The position numbers were made by a program, and so were the translations under genes. From the NCBI GenBank assembly GCA_040386975.1, contig JAZKEO010000001.1, forward strand, positions 62,001-126,000: a stretch of DNA of 64,000 bases. Direction: 5' to 3'. How positions within the stretch are numbered: position 1 is the stretch's first letter; each line of letters opens with the position of its first letter. Positions 18,276-26,814 of the stretch are shown piece after piece. The notes beneath the pieces are model-generated. The model saw only the letters and a program-made list of their open reading frames with translations, made no database searches and was not told the DNA's origin. This DNA is from M2408 sp040386975. GTDB taxonomy: Bacteria > Bacteroidota > Bacteroidia > Flavobacteriales_D > Crocinitomicaceae.

Positions 18276-18305
18276 TTGATTTTGAATTGATTTTATTTAT
18301 ATTTG
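18276..18305 (+). promoter_or_regulatory. Promoter of the LamG T9SS protein gene
   Basis: TTG at 18276-18278 (part of TTTG), a 19-bp spacer and TATATTTG at 18298-18305: a complete Bacteroidota promoter, 17 bp before the ATG. Confidence 0.75.
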
Positions 18306-18321
18306 AGCAAAAAAGTACTTT

Positions 18322-20133
18322 ATGAAAAAAGCATTATTCTTATTATTTATATTTAATTTGTTCTTCTTAAATGCACAACTAAACAATTCTTTGATTGTTC
18401 ATTATAATTTAGATGGAAATTCAAATGATGCAAGTGTTAATCAACTTAATGGGACAATAAATGGAGCAGTTTCAACTTATGATAGAAATTCTGTTCTTAA
18501 TAAGGCGATGTATTTTGATGGAACTGATGATAATATCGATATTCCTCATTCAGATATAATAAAAGCTCAGTTTCCAATAACAATTTCTTTTTGGTTGAAT
18601 ATGAGCGAAACTGCTGAGGGAGCTCTTTTCCATTCTGATTATAATACAAATCAATATTATGGATATTGGGTAAGTTTAACTATAGATCAAAAAATTCGTT
18701 TAAATTTTGGGTCTGGTGGAATTGCAGGTTCTGGAAGTAGGAGAACAAAAAAATCTGCACAATCAATTACTCCTGGCACTTGGCAGCATATTGTTTGTAT
18801 TATTAGGTCTTACAATGATATGGATATTTACATTGATTGTCAAAATGCAGGTGGAAGTTATGAAGGTGGTGGAAACACCGCAATAGCATATAGTAATTCT
18901 CATGGTTCTATATTTTCAACCTTTTCACAAGGTGGAAATCCTCCTATTTACTTGAAAGGAAAAATGGATGATCTAAGGGTTTGGGGTAGAGAATTATCAA
19001 TAAATGAAATAACAGGATTTTGTAACGAAATTATTCCAAATCAAGAATCGCTTCCTAATATTCAATCAATTTGTGAACCTGTAACTTTAATAGCTCCAAC
19101 TGCCACAGACTTGATGGGGAATCAAATCGTTGGAGTTTCGAATACAAGCTTCCCAATAACAAATAGTGGTTTGACGATCGTTACTTGGTCCTATACCGAT
19201 TTAAATGGAAATGTAGTAACGCAAGATCAAACTGTGAGTATTGAAAGTGATTTAAGTGTAAGCATTTTACAAAATCAAAATATTTTATCTTCAAATTTGG
19301 ACGCAGATTCTTATAAATGGATAGATTGTTCAACTGGTAATGAGATTTTGAATGCTACAAATCATGATTTTACACCAGTTTATACAGGTGATTACAAATT
19401 GATTGTAAATTCAGGTATTTGTAATGATACTTCGGAATGTTTCAGTTACAAAGCAGTATCAGCTAACAATGAATCACTGGAAATGGTTGAGTCAATTTGT
19501 CAACCAATTACTTTAACAAGTCCTTTTGCAACAGATGTTATGGGGAATAATATTGTGGGAGTTTCGAATACAAGTTTTCCAATAGCAAATATTGGCTTGA
19601 CCTTTGTTACTTGGACTTATACGGATATAAATGGAAATGTATTAACTCAAAATCAAGAAGTAAACCTGATTGAAAATGATTTGAACGTTGGAATTTTACA
19701 AAATGAAAATGTTTTATATTCAACTTTAGATGCAGATTCTTACAAATGGATTGATTGCTCAACTGGTTCTGAGATTTCTAATGAGACAAATCATGATTTT
19801 ACACCACTTATCTCTGGTGAATACAAATTAATTGTAAACTCAGGTATTTGTAATGATACATCAGAATGTTTCACTTATAATTTATTAAATTTGGAGAAAA
19901 ATACCTTAATATTTGAAGTTTATCCAAATCCAGTGAAGGATTATTTAATAATTAAAAACAATAAAAGTGAAAATTTGACTTTTGTGATTTATGATGAACT
20001 TGGAAAAAGTATTAAAAATGACAAATTAATTAACAATAAAATTGATTTTAGAAATTTATCAAATGGAATTTATATATTAAAAATATTTGATAAAGAAAAT
20101 GAAATTTCAAAACTAAAAATAATTAAAAATTAA
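18322..20133 (+). CDS. T9SS-sorted LamG protein with duplicated Ig-like units
   Basis: 603 residues: signal peptide (1-19, FFLNAQ), a LamG/concanavalin-like jelly roll (about 22-235, LIVHYNLDGNSNDAS ... MDDLRVWGRELSINEI), two homologous units of about 135 residues (about 242-376 and 382-519), and a T9SS type A sorting domain (about 530-603, VYPNPVKDYLII). Each unit opens with a conserved 'QSIC.P.TL..P.ATD.MGN.IVGVSNTSFPI' stretch and ends with 'DADSYKWIDCSTG ... YKLIVNSGICNDTSECF', where the paired cysteines probably form disulfides. It is likely a surface carbohydrate-binding or adhesin-like protein. It adjoins the glycan genes but has its own promoter. Confidence 0.85.
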   Translation: MKKALFLLFIFNLFFLNAQLNNSLIVHYNLDGNSNDASVNQLNGTINGAVSTYDRNSVLNKAMYFDGTDDNIDIPHSDIIKAQFPITISFWLNMSETAEGALFHSDYNTNQYYGYWVSLTIDQKIRLNFGSGGIAGSGSRRTKKSAQSITPGTWQHIVCIIRSYNDMDIYIDCQNAGGSYEGGGNTAIAYSNSHGSIFSTFSQGGNPPIYLKGKMDDLRVWGRELSINEITGFCNEIIPNQESLPNIQSICEPVTLIAPTATDLMGNQIVGVSNTSFPITNSGLTIVTWSYTDLNGNVVTQDQTVSIESDLSVSILQNQNILSSNLDADSYKWIDCSTGNEILNATNHDFTPVYTGDYKLIVNSGICNDTSECFSYKAVSANNESLEMVESICQPITLTSPFATDVMGNNIVGVSNTSFPIANIGLTFVTWTYTDINGNVLTQNQEVNLIENDLNVGILQNENVLYSTLDADSYKWIDCSTGSEISNETNHDFTPLISGEYKLIVNSGICNDTSECFTYNLLNLEKNTLIFEVYPNPVKDYLIIKNNKSENLTFVIYDELGKSIKNDKLINNKIDFRNLSNGIYILKIFDKENEISKLKIIKN

Positions 20134-20155
20134 TTAAAACCGATTTCCCTTTTCA

Positions 20156-21649
20156 ATGGGTTTCATACAAAAAGATGCTTTACGGACAATGATAATAAAC
20201 TATTTGGGTTTATTATTAGGGTATTTGAATAAAGGGATACTTTTTGTCTTAATCTTAAGTACCGAAGAAATTGGTTTAATTAATCTTATTTTGAGTGTTG
20301 GGTTGTTATTTGCACAACTTTCAAATTTAGGAGCAATCAATGCAATTGCAAAATTTTTACCTTTTTTTAGAGATAATAACGAACAGAAACAAAGTTTTTT
20401 CGTTTTAAACTTAATTTTTGTTTTTGCAGGAATTTTGATTTTTTCCTCTTTGGTTGTCATCATTCAAGGGCAGATTGTAAATTTTTATTCAGTAAAATCG
20501 GCTTTATTTGTTGATTATTATTATTGGATCATTCCAGTTGGTATTGCCAATGTTTTTTTCTTGGTTTTTGAAGCTTATTTGAGGTCCTTATTCAAAAACA
20601 TTTTGTCTGTTTTTGTTTATGAATTTTTGCTTCGAGTAGTTGTAACACTTTTGTTGACAATTTTGGCTTTTGATATTATAAATTTCAATCAATTTTTCAT
20701 TTTACATGCTTTGGTTTATTTTCTTCCTTCGTTGATTTTGTTACTTTATTTATTCAAAACAAATGAAATTGGTTTTAATCGAAGTACACTTAGGATATCT
20801 AAAAAATTCCGTAAAATCATTTTTTCTTTCAGTCTATTTTCTTATTCAAATACAATCGGAGCTTTGGTTGTAATGACGATGGATGCGTTGATGATAGCCT
20901 ATTTTCTAGGTTTGAGTGAAACAGGAGTTTATACCACAATTATCTATTTAACAAGTGCTTTGCAGATTCCTTACAAAGCTTTGTTTCGTGTTTCTAGTCC
21001 ATTAATTCCTCAATATTGGAAAGAAAAAGCGATGGATAAAATGGAAGACTTATATCAAAAAGTGAGTTCGATTTCACTGACGATTTCTTTATTCATGTTT
21101 TTATTGATTTGGGTAAGTCGCAATGAATTATTTTCCTACCTTCCAAAAGAATATGCTGATGGAGTTTGGGTATTCTTGTTTTTGATGGTTGGACGAGTTT
21201 TTGATATGTACAGCGGTTTGAATAGTACAATTTTAGTTACTTCAAAAAAATACAAATATGACATCTTGTTTACGATTATTTTATTAGTGCTTGTCTTTTC
21301 TTTAAACTGTTGGTTAATTCCACTTTATGGAATAATTGGAGCTGGAATTTCAACTGGTTTTGCCTTATTGGGATATAATTTGTGTCGTATGTTTTTCGTG
21401 CTGTATGCTTACAAACTTCATCCTTTTACATGGAAACAGTTGAAAGTTGGAATTTTATTTTCTGCTTTATGCTTTGCTTTTGAAATGTTAACATCACTTT
21501 TTTCAAATCCAATTTTAGAGATTGCCTTTAATTCGATTTTAGTTTCTATTTTATTTCTTGGAACAATTTATTTCTTAAATTTAGAACCTGAAATAAATAA
21601 TTACATCAGAAACGGTACTAATTTCATCAAATCAAAATTTAAAAAATGA
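20156..21649 (+). CDS. Wzx-like polysaccharide flippase (MATE/MOP superfamily)
   Basis: 497 residues with about 14 hydrophobic segments spread over the full length, the size and layout of O-antigen/teichoic-acid flippases. The N-terminus (GFIQKDALRTMIINYLGLLLGYLNKGILFVLIL) is typical of this group, as is a basic loop between halves. It should translocate a lipid-linked oligosaccharide across the inner membrane, which fits the glycosyltransferase, methyltransferase and deacetylase genes just upstream. Its base composition is closer to the housekeeping genes than that of the upstream island. The stop overlaps the next ATG by 4 nt. Confidence 0.85.
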   Translation: MGFIQKDALRTMIINYLGLLLGYLNKGILFVLILSTEEIGLINLILSVGLLFAQLSNLGAINAIAKFLPFFRDNNEQKQSFFVLNLIFVFAGILIFSSLVVIIQGQIVNFYSVKSALFVDYYYWIIPVGIANVFFLVFEAYLRSLFKNILSVFVYEFLLRVVVTLLLTILAFDIINFNQFFILHALVYFLPSLILLLYLFKTNEIGFNRSTLRISKKFRKIIFSFSLFSYSNTIGALVVMTMDALMIAYFLGLSETGVYTTIIYLTSALQIPYKALFRVSSPLIPQYWKEKAMDKMEDLYQKVSSISLTISLFMFLLIWVSRNELFSYLPKEYADGVWVFLFLMVGRVFDMYSGLNSTILVTSKKYKYDILFTIILLVLVFSLNCWLIPLYGIIGAGISTGFALLGYNLCRMFFVLYAYKLHPFTWKQLKVGILFSALCFAFEMLTSLFSNPILEIAFNSILVSILFLGTIYFLNLEPEINNYIRNGTNFIKSKFKK

Positions 21650-22101
21650 AGTTAATTTATTTAATATCAATATTTTCACTTTCAAATAATCTTTTTTCTC
21701 AAGAAGTTATTTCAATAGCTGATTCTGAGAAAAAATACTCGAAAGATTCTCTTCAAGAACATTATTTTTACCGCATTATGTCGGATGAAATTACTGAATG
21801 TTTCGAGGTTTCTCCAGAATTATTTTTGTCCGAATGGTCAAAATTCACAAGAGAAGTAGGGAAATATTTAAAAGACAACAATTTTCTTTTTGGAAAACAA
21901 ACAAAAGGATTAGTTGATGTTTATTTCAATAAAAATGGCACAATTGACTACTTTTTCATTTCACTTCGAGATGACACAGTTAGCAAAGAAAAATTTGATA
22001 AAATGTTATCCCTTTTAAAAGAGTTTTCAAAGGGATATAAGTTTACAATTTCAGCTAAACAAGCTTTTTCAAACAGTGGTGGAATTAACTTCATGCATTG
22101 A
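21646..22101 (+). CDS. Small secreted protein, TonB-C-like half-fold
   Basis: 151 residues with a signal peptide ending at NNLFSQ. The mature part ends in a 'GLVDVYFNKNGTIDYFFISLRD' strand pair followed by a helix, reminiscent of a TonB C-terminal domain though too divergent to assign. Its ATG overlaps the flippase stop (ATGA), so it is co-translated. Envelope function assumed, otherwise unknown. Confidence 0.65.
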   Translation: MKLIYLISIFSLSNNLFSQEVISIADSEKKYSKDSLQEHYFYRIMSDEITECFEVSPELFLSEWSKFTREVGKYLKDNNFLFGKQTKGLVDVYFNKNGTIDYFFISLRDDTVSKEKFDKMLSLLKEFSKGYKFTISAKQAFSNSGGINFMH

Positions 22102-22185
22102 ATTAGACATAAGACAACTAGACATAAGATAAAAGACTTGATTTTCTTGAAAAACAAAATTCACATCATTTAAAAATTAATTCAA

Positions 22186-22227
22186 AGTTGCTTGAGCCTG
22201 TCGAAAGCAACTCATAACTCATAACTC
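22186..22227. repeat. Hairpin plus CTCATAA direct repeats
   Basis: AGTTGCTT (22186-22193) and AAGCAACT (22205-22212) form an 8-bp stem whose loop, GAGCCTGTCGA, is a variant of the 15-mer seen after tex. It is followed by repeats of ATAACTC up to 22227, directly before the symporter start. It probably acts as a transcript end for the flippase unit. Confidence 0.5.
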
Positions 22228-22233
22228 AAATAA

Positions 22234-23715
22234 ATGTCCCCACTTTTAATCGCAACAATTTTAATCCTTTATTTTGCAGCTTTATTAGCTATTTCATTTT
22301 ACACTTCTCGCAATGCAACAAGCGATACTTTTTTTAGTGGAAATAAGCAAAGTAAATGGTATCTAGTTGCTTTTGGAATGATTGGAACTTCACTTTCTGG
22401 AGTAACATTTATTTCTGTTCCAGGAACTGTTGGAGCAAACGGCTGGTATTATTTTCAATTGGTTTTAGGATTTTTTATTGGTTACTTGGTAGTTGCATAC
22501 GTTCTTCTTCCTTTGTATTACCGTTATAAATTAACCTCAATTTACCGATTTTTGGAATATAGTCTGGGCTTTCAAGCATACAAATGGGGAGCTGGATTTT
22601 TTATATTGTCAAGAACTTTGGGTGCAACGATTCGTTTGTATCTAGTAATCAATGTGATGCAAATTTTTGTTTTGGATGAGTTGGGAATTCCATTTTGGGC
22701 AACTGCATTGGTAATCATGGCAATGATTTTAGCATATACCTTTAAAGGAGGTGTTAAAACCATCGTTTGGACTGATACACTACAAACTGTTTTTATGTTG
22801 CTGGCTTTGGTCGTGTGTATTTTTGCCATTCAAACTGCTCTTGGCTGGGATTGGTCACATATCTGGGGAGAAATGCAGACAAGTGATTTAACCAAAATGT
22901 GGAGCACAGATCCTACTCGAAAAGATTTCTTCCTGAAACATATTTTGGGCGGAGCATTTATTACCATTACGATGACTGGGATGGATCAAGAAATGATGCA
23001 GAAAAACATCAGTATTAAAACCTTGAAAGGTGCACAAAAAAATATGGTAAGCTTTAGCTTCGTTTTATTATTGGTTAACGCCTTGTTTTTGTTTTTAGGT
23101 GGAATGCTTTATTTATTAGCGAAAAAAAACGGTTGGGAATTTGCACCTGATGATATGTTTCCAACAATCGTAAAAGAGCATTTGCCTCAAGGAATCTTTC
23201 TGATTTTCATCATTGGGTTAATTTCAGCTTTGTTTCCTTCTGTAGATGGAGCAATTACAGCGCTTACTTCAAGTTTTTGTATAGATATGTTGGGCTTTGA
23301 GAGACGCGAAAATTTAACAGAAAAACAAAAGAATTCAATACGTAAAAAAGTGCATTTGAGTTTTGCTTTAATTTTTATTCTCTTGGTGTTTTTCTTCAAA
23401 TGGAAAAATGATAAAAGCATCATAGATTTGGTTTTTCTCATTGCAAATTATACATATGGACCACTTTTGGGACTTTTTGCTTTTGGAATCCTAATCAAGC
23501 GAAAATTAAAAGCCAATTTTGTTCCAGTAATTTGTATTTTATCACCCGTTTTATGCTATTTAATTGATTTTTATGCACCTACATATTTGGGAGGCTACAA
23601 ATTTGGTAATGAAATATTAATTTTAAACGGTTTAATTACCTTTATTGGCTTATTTTTAATCTCTAAAAAAGAAGAAAAGGAAAGCTTTGATGAAACGAAC
23701 GTTAGAGAGTTTTAA
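22234..23715 (+). CDS. Sodium:solute symporter (SSS family)
   Basis: 493 residues with about 13 hydrophobic segments. Family features are RNATSDTFFSGNKQSKWYLVAFGMIGTSLSGVTFISVPG near the N-terminus (SSS proteins have a conserved GMxGTxxSGxTF in TM2) and TFKGGVKTIVWTDTLQTVFML, the 'GG...V..TD..Q' signature of the family. It imports a solute with Na+; no substrate motif is recognisable. It precedes the GlmU-like gene by 35 bp on the same strand, so a shared transcript is possible. Confidence 0.9.
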   Translation: MSPLLIATILILYFAALLAISFYTSRNATSDTFFSGNKQSKWYLVAFGMIGTSLSGVTFISVPGTVGANGWYYFQLVLGFFIGYLVVAYVLLPLYYRYKLTSIYRFLEYSLGFQAYKWGAGFFILSRTLGATIRLYLVINVMQIFVLDELGIPFWATALVIMAMILAYTFKGGVKTIVWTDTLQTVFMLLALVVCIFAIQTALGWDWSHIWGEMQTSDLTKMWSTDPTRKDFFLKHILGGAFITITMTGMDQEMMQKNISIKTLKGAQKNMVSFSFVLLLVNALFLFLGGMLYLLAKKNGWEFAPDDMFPTIVKEHLPQGIFLIFIIGLISALFPSVDGAITALTSSFCIDMLGFERRENLTEKQKNSIRKKVHLSFALIFILLVFFFKWKNDKSIIDLVFLIANYTYGPLLGLFAFGILIKRKLKANFVPVICILSPVLCYLIDFYAPTYLGGYKFGNEILILNGLITFIGLFLISKKEEKESFDETNVREF

Positions 23716-23750
23716 ACTCCTATTTTATAATAATAAATTAATAGATATTT

Positions 23751-24881
23751 ATGAACTTAGTACTTTCTGATGCTGGAAAACATCTAAAATTCGCTCCTTT
23801 ATCTTTAACTCGTCCTCTTGGAAATTTGAGAATGGGAATTTTGACCAACGATGAACGTTGGAAATTATTTATTCCTCAAGCGACTATTTTTTATGATACA
23901 GAAGAATATTTGTCTTTTAAATTTGATTTAACTTCAAAACCAGATATTACACTAAATGCATGTGTAATTCCTGATAAAAATTTAGTTTCAGCTGTTTTAG
24001 AACTTAAAAATGGTGAGATTCTATATGCTGGAGAAACTTGGCTTGCTAAAAAAGGCTTGGACATCCTCACACGAGTTGACTACAAAAATGAACTTATCAT
24101 TTTAGAAAATCGTTGGGATATTTTTGAGAAAAATGCGCAAGTTTTGAAAGCGGATTTTGATTTGTTGACTTTCAATCGCGTTTCACAAGGATTATCCAGT
24201 TCAAATACTGTAATTGGCGATTCTGATTTAGTTTTTTTAGAAGAAGGAGCAAGTGTTGAAGCGAGTATTTTTAATACAAAATCAGGACCAATTTACATCG
24301 GGAAAAATGCAGAAGTGATGGAAGGAGCAATTATTCGTGGACCTTTTGCTTTGTGTGAAGATGCAGGAATCAAAATGGGAGCGAAAATTTACGGTGCAAC
24401 AACCATTGGTCCGCATTGTAAAGTGGGTGGAGAGGTTTCAAATGTGGTTTTTCAAGCGTATTCAAACAAAGGTCACGATGGATTTTTAGGAAATTCGGTG
24501 ATTGGAGAATGGTGTAATTTAGGGGCTGACACTAATTCTTCCAACTTAAAAAACAATTACAGCAAAGTGAATGCTTATTCGTATGAAACAGATTCGTATG
24601 AAAAAACAGCCGTTCAGTTTATGGGTTTAATCATGGGAGATCACAGTAAATGTGGGATAAATACGATGTTTAACACAGCAACAGTTGTTGGTGTTTCAGC
24701 AAATATCTACGGTGGAGATTTCCCTCCAAAATACATTCCTTCTTTTTCATGGGGAGGTTCAGATGGTTTTGAAAAATTTGAATTAGCGAAAGCCATTCAA
24801 GCCTCAAAAGCCATGATGAGTAGGAGAGGAGTTGAATTTACCGATGGAGATTTGAAGATATTTGAGTTTTTGATTTCATAA
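23751..24881 (+). CDS. GlmU-like sugar nucleotidyltransferase/acetyltransferase
   Basis: 376 residues. An N-terminal nucleotidyltransferase-like part (1-140) opens with NLVLSDAGKHLKFAPLSLTRPLGNLRMG, a variant start found in the Bacteroidota 'putative sugar nucleotidyl transferase' group. The C-terminal part is a left-handed beta-helix of hexapeptide repeats (about 165-300: IGKNAEVMEGAIIRGP, IKMGAKIYGATTIGPHCKVGGEV, GEWCNLGADT). By analogy with GlmU it may acetylate and activate an amino-sugar phosphate for cell-wall or lipid A precursors, but the pyrophosphorylase motif is degenerate compared with GlmU, so the reaction is uncertain. Confidence 0.8.
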   Translation: MNLVLSDAGKHLKFAPLSLTRPLGNLRMGILTNDERWKLFIPQATIFYDTEEYLSFKFDLTSKPDITLNACVIPDKNLVSAVLELKNGEILYAGETWLAKKGLDILTRVDYKNELIILENRWDIFEKNAQVLKADFDLLTFNRVSQGLSSSNTVIGDSDLVFLEEGASVEASIFNTKSGPIYIGKNAEVMEGAIIRGPFALCEDAGIKMGAKIYGATTIGPHCKVGGEVSNVVFQAYSNKGHDGFLGNSVIGEWCNLGADTNSSNLKNNYSKVNAYSYETDSYEKTAVQFMGLIMGDHSKCGINTMFNTATVVGVSANIYGGDFPPKYIPSFSWGGSDGFEKFELAKAIQASKAMMSRRGVEFTDGDLKIFEFLIS

Positions 24882-24885
24882 TTTC

Positions 24886-24977
24886 TCGCAAAGTCGCAAA
24901 GTCGCTTGTATTAGTGTGAAATAAGATTGATTATTTAATTTATCAACTCTTCATTCTTCACTCTTCACTTTTCGTTT
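24886..24977. repeat. Formulaic intergenic repeats between convergent genes
   Basis: TCGCAAAG is repeated twice and a half (24886-24905), followed by a pyrimidine-rich run of TTCATTCTTCACTCTTCACTT type (about 24951-24970). Related pyrimidine runs occur at 52511-52555 and 58388-58420. They separate convergent genes; no coding potential. Confidence 0.55.
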
Positions 24978-24982
24978 TTAAC

Positions 24983-26026
24983 TCATAACTTCGAAAGCCA
25001 TTCCATCGTATCAACACCATCAGCAAAATCATTCAATTCTGGTTTTTGCGCTTGACCAAAAGGAATGTAATTATGTCCCACAATGGCTTGAATATTATCT
25101 TGGTTTTTAGTAATAAATTCATCCAATTCAGCTTGATTTTCATAGTGATGATAAAAAAGCATCGCTAAAGGTGAAAATAATTCCTCTGATTCTTTAAAAA
25201 GTACGAAACCGTTGTCGAGAATTTGTTGTTGTCCCATCAAATGAATTGCTTTGTTGTAATCGTAATTATTGGTGTATTTATGGTGATTAACAACATCTGA
25301 ATGTGGGAAAATTGCTTCAATTAAATTATCTAATTTAAAATCTTTCGGTAAAAAAACTTGAGAAACATTTCTGCATCCAAGTCCGAAATAGGTGAAAATA
25401 TCTTCACCAAGTAAGGCTAATTCTTCTTTACTTTCATTTCCATTGATGACAGCAACAGAAGTTCTATTTTTCCTAAAAATATGCGGATATTTCCCAAAAT
25501 ACTGTTCGAAATAGTTCATGGAGTTATTACTTCCTGTAGCAATAATTGCATCAATTTCAGCTAATTTGTATTCTGAAATAGTGATACTTTCCTTTAATCC
25601 AGGATTGAAGTTTAAAAGTAGTTTAATGATTGTTGGAAGAAGTGTTTTATCGTCCGAACTTAATTTAATAACAACTTTGTGTCCACTCAAAAGCACCGAA
25701 AGAAAATCATGGAAACCTACTAAAGGAATATTTCCCGCCATGATGATTCCAATTCGTTTTGGATTTTCACTAAAACTGTAATTTTCCGTATAAGATTTAA
25801 GCTTTTCTTGCCTCAATAATCCCGACCAAGCTTTAAATGTTTTCCTTACATTCTCTTCTGTAAACCAGCCGTTTAAATAGAATTGTTTTTGAATAACAGC
25901 ATTTAGTTCTTCAAACTCATTTTCGCTAATCCCAAGTTGAAATCCAGACCAATGTTTATTTTCTCCCAAAAGTTCAAAAATTGGAGCTAAGAGTGAAAAA
26001 GTGTCTGTAATTTTATCTTGTGTCAT
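24983..26026 (-). CDS. Acyl-CoA reductase (LuxC-like, aldehyde dehydrogenase fold)
   Basis: 347 residues, the size of the Bacteroidota acyl-CoA reductases. NAD(P)-binding fold: NPKRIGIIMAGNIPLVGFHDFLSVLLSGHKVVIKLSSDD; the IATGSNNS loop; and a catalytic-cysteine region FTYFGLGCRNVSQVFLP (Cys near residue 217). LuxC-type enzymes reduce an acyl group to the aldehyde with NADPH. In this phylum the gene usually stands head-to-head with a dicluster ferredoxin gene, as here. The physiological substrate is not established. Confidence 0.87.
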   Translation of the reverse strand: MTQDKITDTFSLLAPIFELLGENKHWSGFQLGISENEFEELNAVIQKQFYLNGWFTEENVRKTFKAWSGLLRQEKLKSYTENYSFSENPKRIGIIMAGNIPLVGFHDFLSVLLSGHKVVIKLSSDDKTLLPTIIKLLLNFNPGLKESITISEYKLAEIDAIIATGSNNSMNYFEQYFGKYPHIFRKNRTSVAVINGNESKEELALLGEDIFTYFGLGCRNVSQVFLPKDFKLDNLIEAIFPHSDVVNHHKYTNNYDYNKAIHLMGQQQILDNGFVLFKESEELFSPLAMLFYHHYENQAELDEFITKNQDNIQAIVGHNYIPFGQAQKPELNDFADGVDTMEWLSKL

Positions 26027-26142
26027 ATTTTTGAAGTGAAAAGTTAAGAACGAAGAGTTAAAAGTGTAAAATTACGCACAATTTTAAGAACTAATTAGGA
26101 TTTTTTTTTAAATAAAATGAACATTTTTCTCTTTTTTGAGCG

Positions 26143-26150
26143 TATATTTG
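26143..26150 (+). promoter_or_regulatory. -7 box of the ferredoxin gene
   Basis: TATATTTG, 23 bp before the ATG at 26174. It lies inside a possible upstream extension from an ATG at 26117 and therefore excludes that longer start. Confidence 0.7.
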
Positions 26151-26173
26151 CACAAAAAAACAATTATATTGCA

Positions 26174-26521
26174 ATGGCGATAACAATTACTGATGAATGT
26201 ATAAATTGCGGGGCATGTGAACCAGAATGTCCGAACAATGCGATTTATGAAGGTGGAGCAGAATGGAAATTTTCTGATGGTACTTCTTTGGTTGGAATGA
26301 TTACAACTTTGGATGGAGATGATATTGATGCTGAACATGCTTTTGAGCCTGTAGATATGGATGTGTATTACATCGCACATGAAAAATGCACGGAATGTGT
26401 AGGTTTCCACGACGAACCACAATGTGCGGCTGTTTGTCCAGTTGACTGCTGTGTAGATGATCCAAATTACAGAGAATCCGAAGATGAATTATTAGCGAAA
26501 AAAGATTTCATGCATTTGTAA
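26174..26521 (+). CDS. Alvin-type 2[4Fe-4S] ferredoxin
   Basis: 115 residues. First cluster motif C9-x2-C12-x2-C15-x3-C19-P; second C72-x2-C75-x8-C84-x3-C88-P followed by C92-C93. The CX8C spacing and the string CTECVGF..EPQC..VCPVDC are the signature of Allochromatium-type low-potential ferredoxins. The segment between clusters (about 28-66) is longer and acidic (TTLDGDDIDAEHAFEPVDMDV), as in Bacteroidota homologues. ATG 26174 is used because the promoter lies just upstream of it and inside the longer alternative. Divergent from acyl-CoA reductase, for which it may supply or accept electrons (inference). Confidence 0.92.
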   Translation: MAITITDECINCGACEPECPNNAIYEGGAEWKFSDGTSLVGMITTLDGDDIDAEHAFEPVDMDVYYIAHEKCTECVGFHDEPQCAAVCPVDCCVDDPNYRESEDELLAKKDFMHL

Positions 26522-26554
26522 TATTTTTTTGAATTTTTAAAATAAAATGTTAAG

Positions 26555-26740
26555 CAGAATAAAATCTAAATGTCGCCTTTTATTCTGAGAAAATGTAAAG
26601 AACTGAAAAATGGGCACCACGAAGAAGCTGAAAGCTCACTGAAGTGGTCAATTTTCAGGATTGGAATGAATCGAAGAATAAATAGCGACGAGTTTTCTTT
26701 TGGTTCTTTTCTTTTGCGGAAAAAGAAAAGAATAAATTAG
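26555..26740 (+). repeat. Modular intergenic element, copy A
   Basis: About 185 bp, shared with copies B (37350-37596) and C (54628-54813). The left module starts AAATGTCGCC (26568) and has a long stem pairing 26603-26620 with 26644-26658 (CTGAAAA...TTTTCAG and CACCAC...GTGG). The right module is a perfect 12-bp stem TTCTTTTCTTTT (26704-26715)/AAAAGAAAAGAA (26721-26732) with loop GCGGA. Copy A also contains an uninterrupted 56-codon frame from ATG 26570 to TAG 26740, but 1-nt indels break this frame in B and C. It sits between the ferredoxin gene and sod and fills most of this 293-bp gap. Confidence 0.75.
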
Positions 26741-26773
26741 GATTGATTTGTTACATGACTAATTAAAAATACT

Positions 26774-26781
26774 TACCTTTG
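26774..26781 (+). promoter_or_regulatory. -7 box of sod
   Basis: TACCTTTG, 33 bp before the sod ATG, with TTTG at 26747-26750, 23 bp upstream. The promoter begins right after repeat copy A. Confidence 0.55.
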
Positions 26782-26814
26782 AAAAACAATAATTAACAAT
26801 CTAAAAATATAAAT

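Noticed and set aside
26117..26173. Longer ferredoxin start at ATG 26117
   Set aside because: It would add 19 residues not typical of the family, and the TATATTTG box lies inside the extension.
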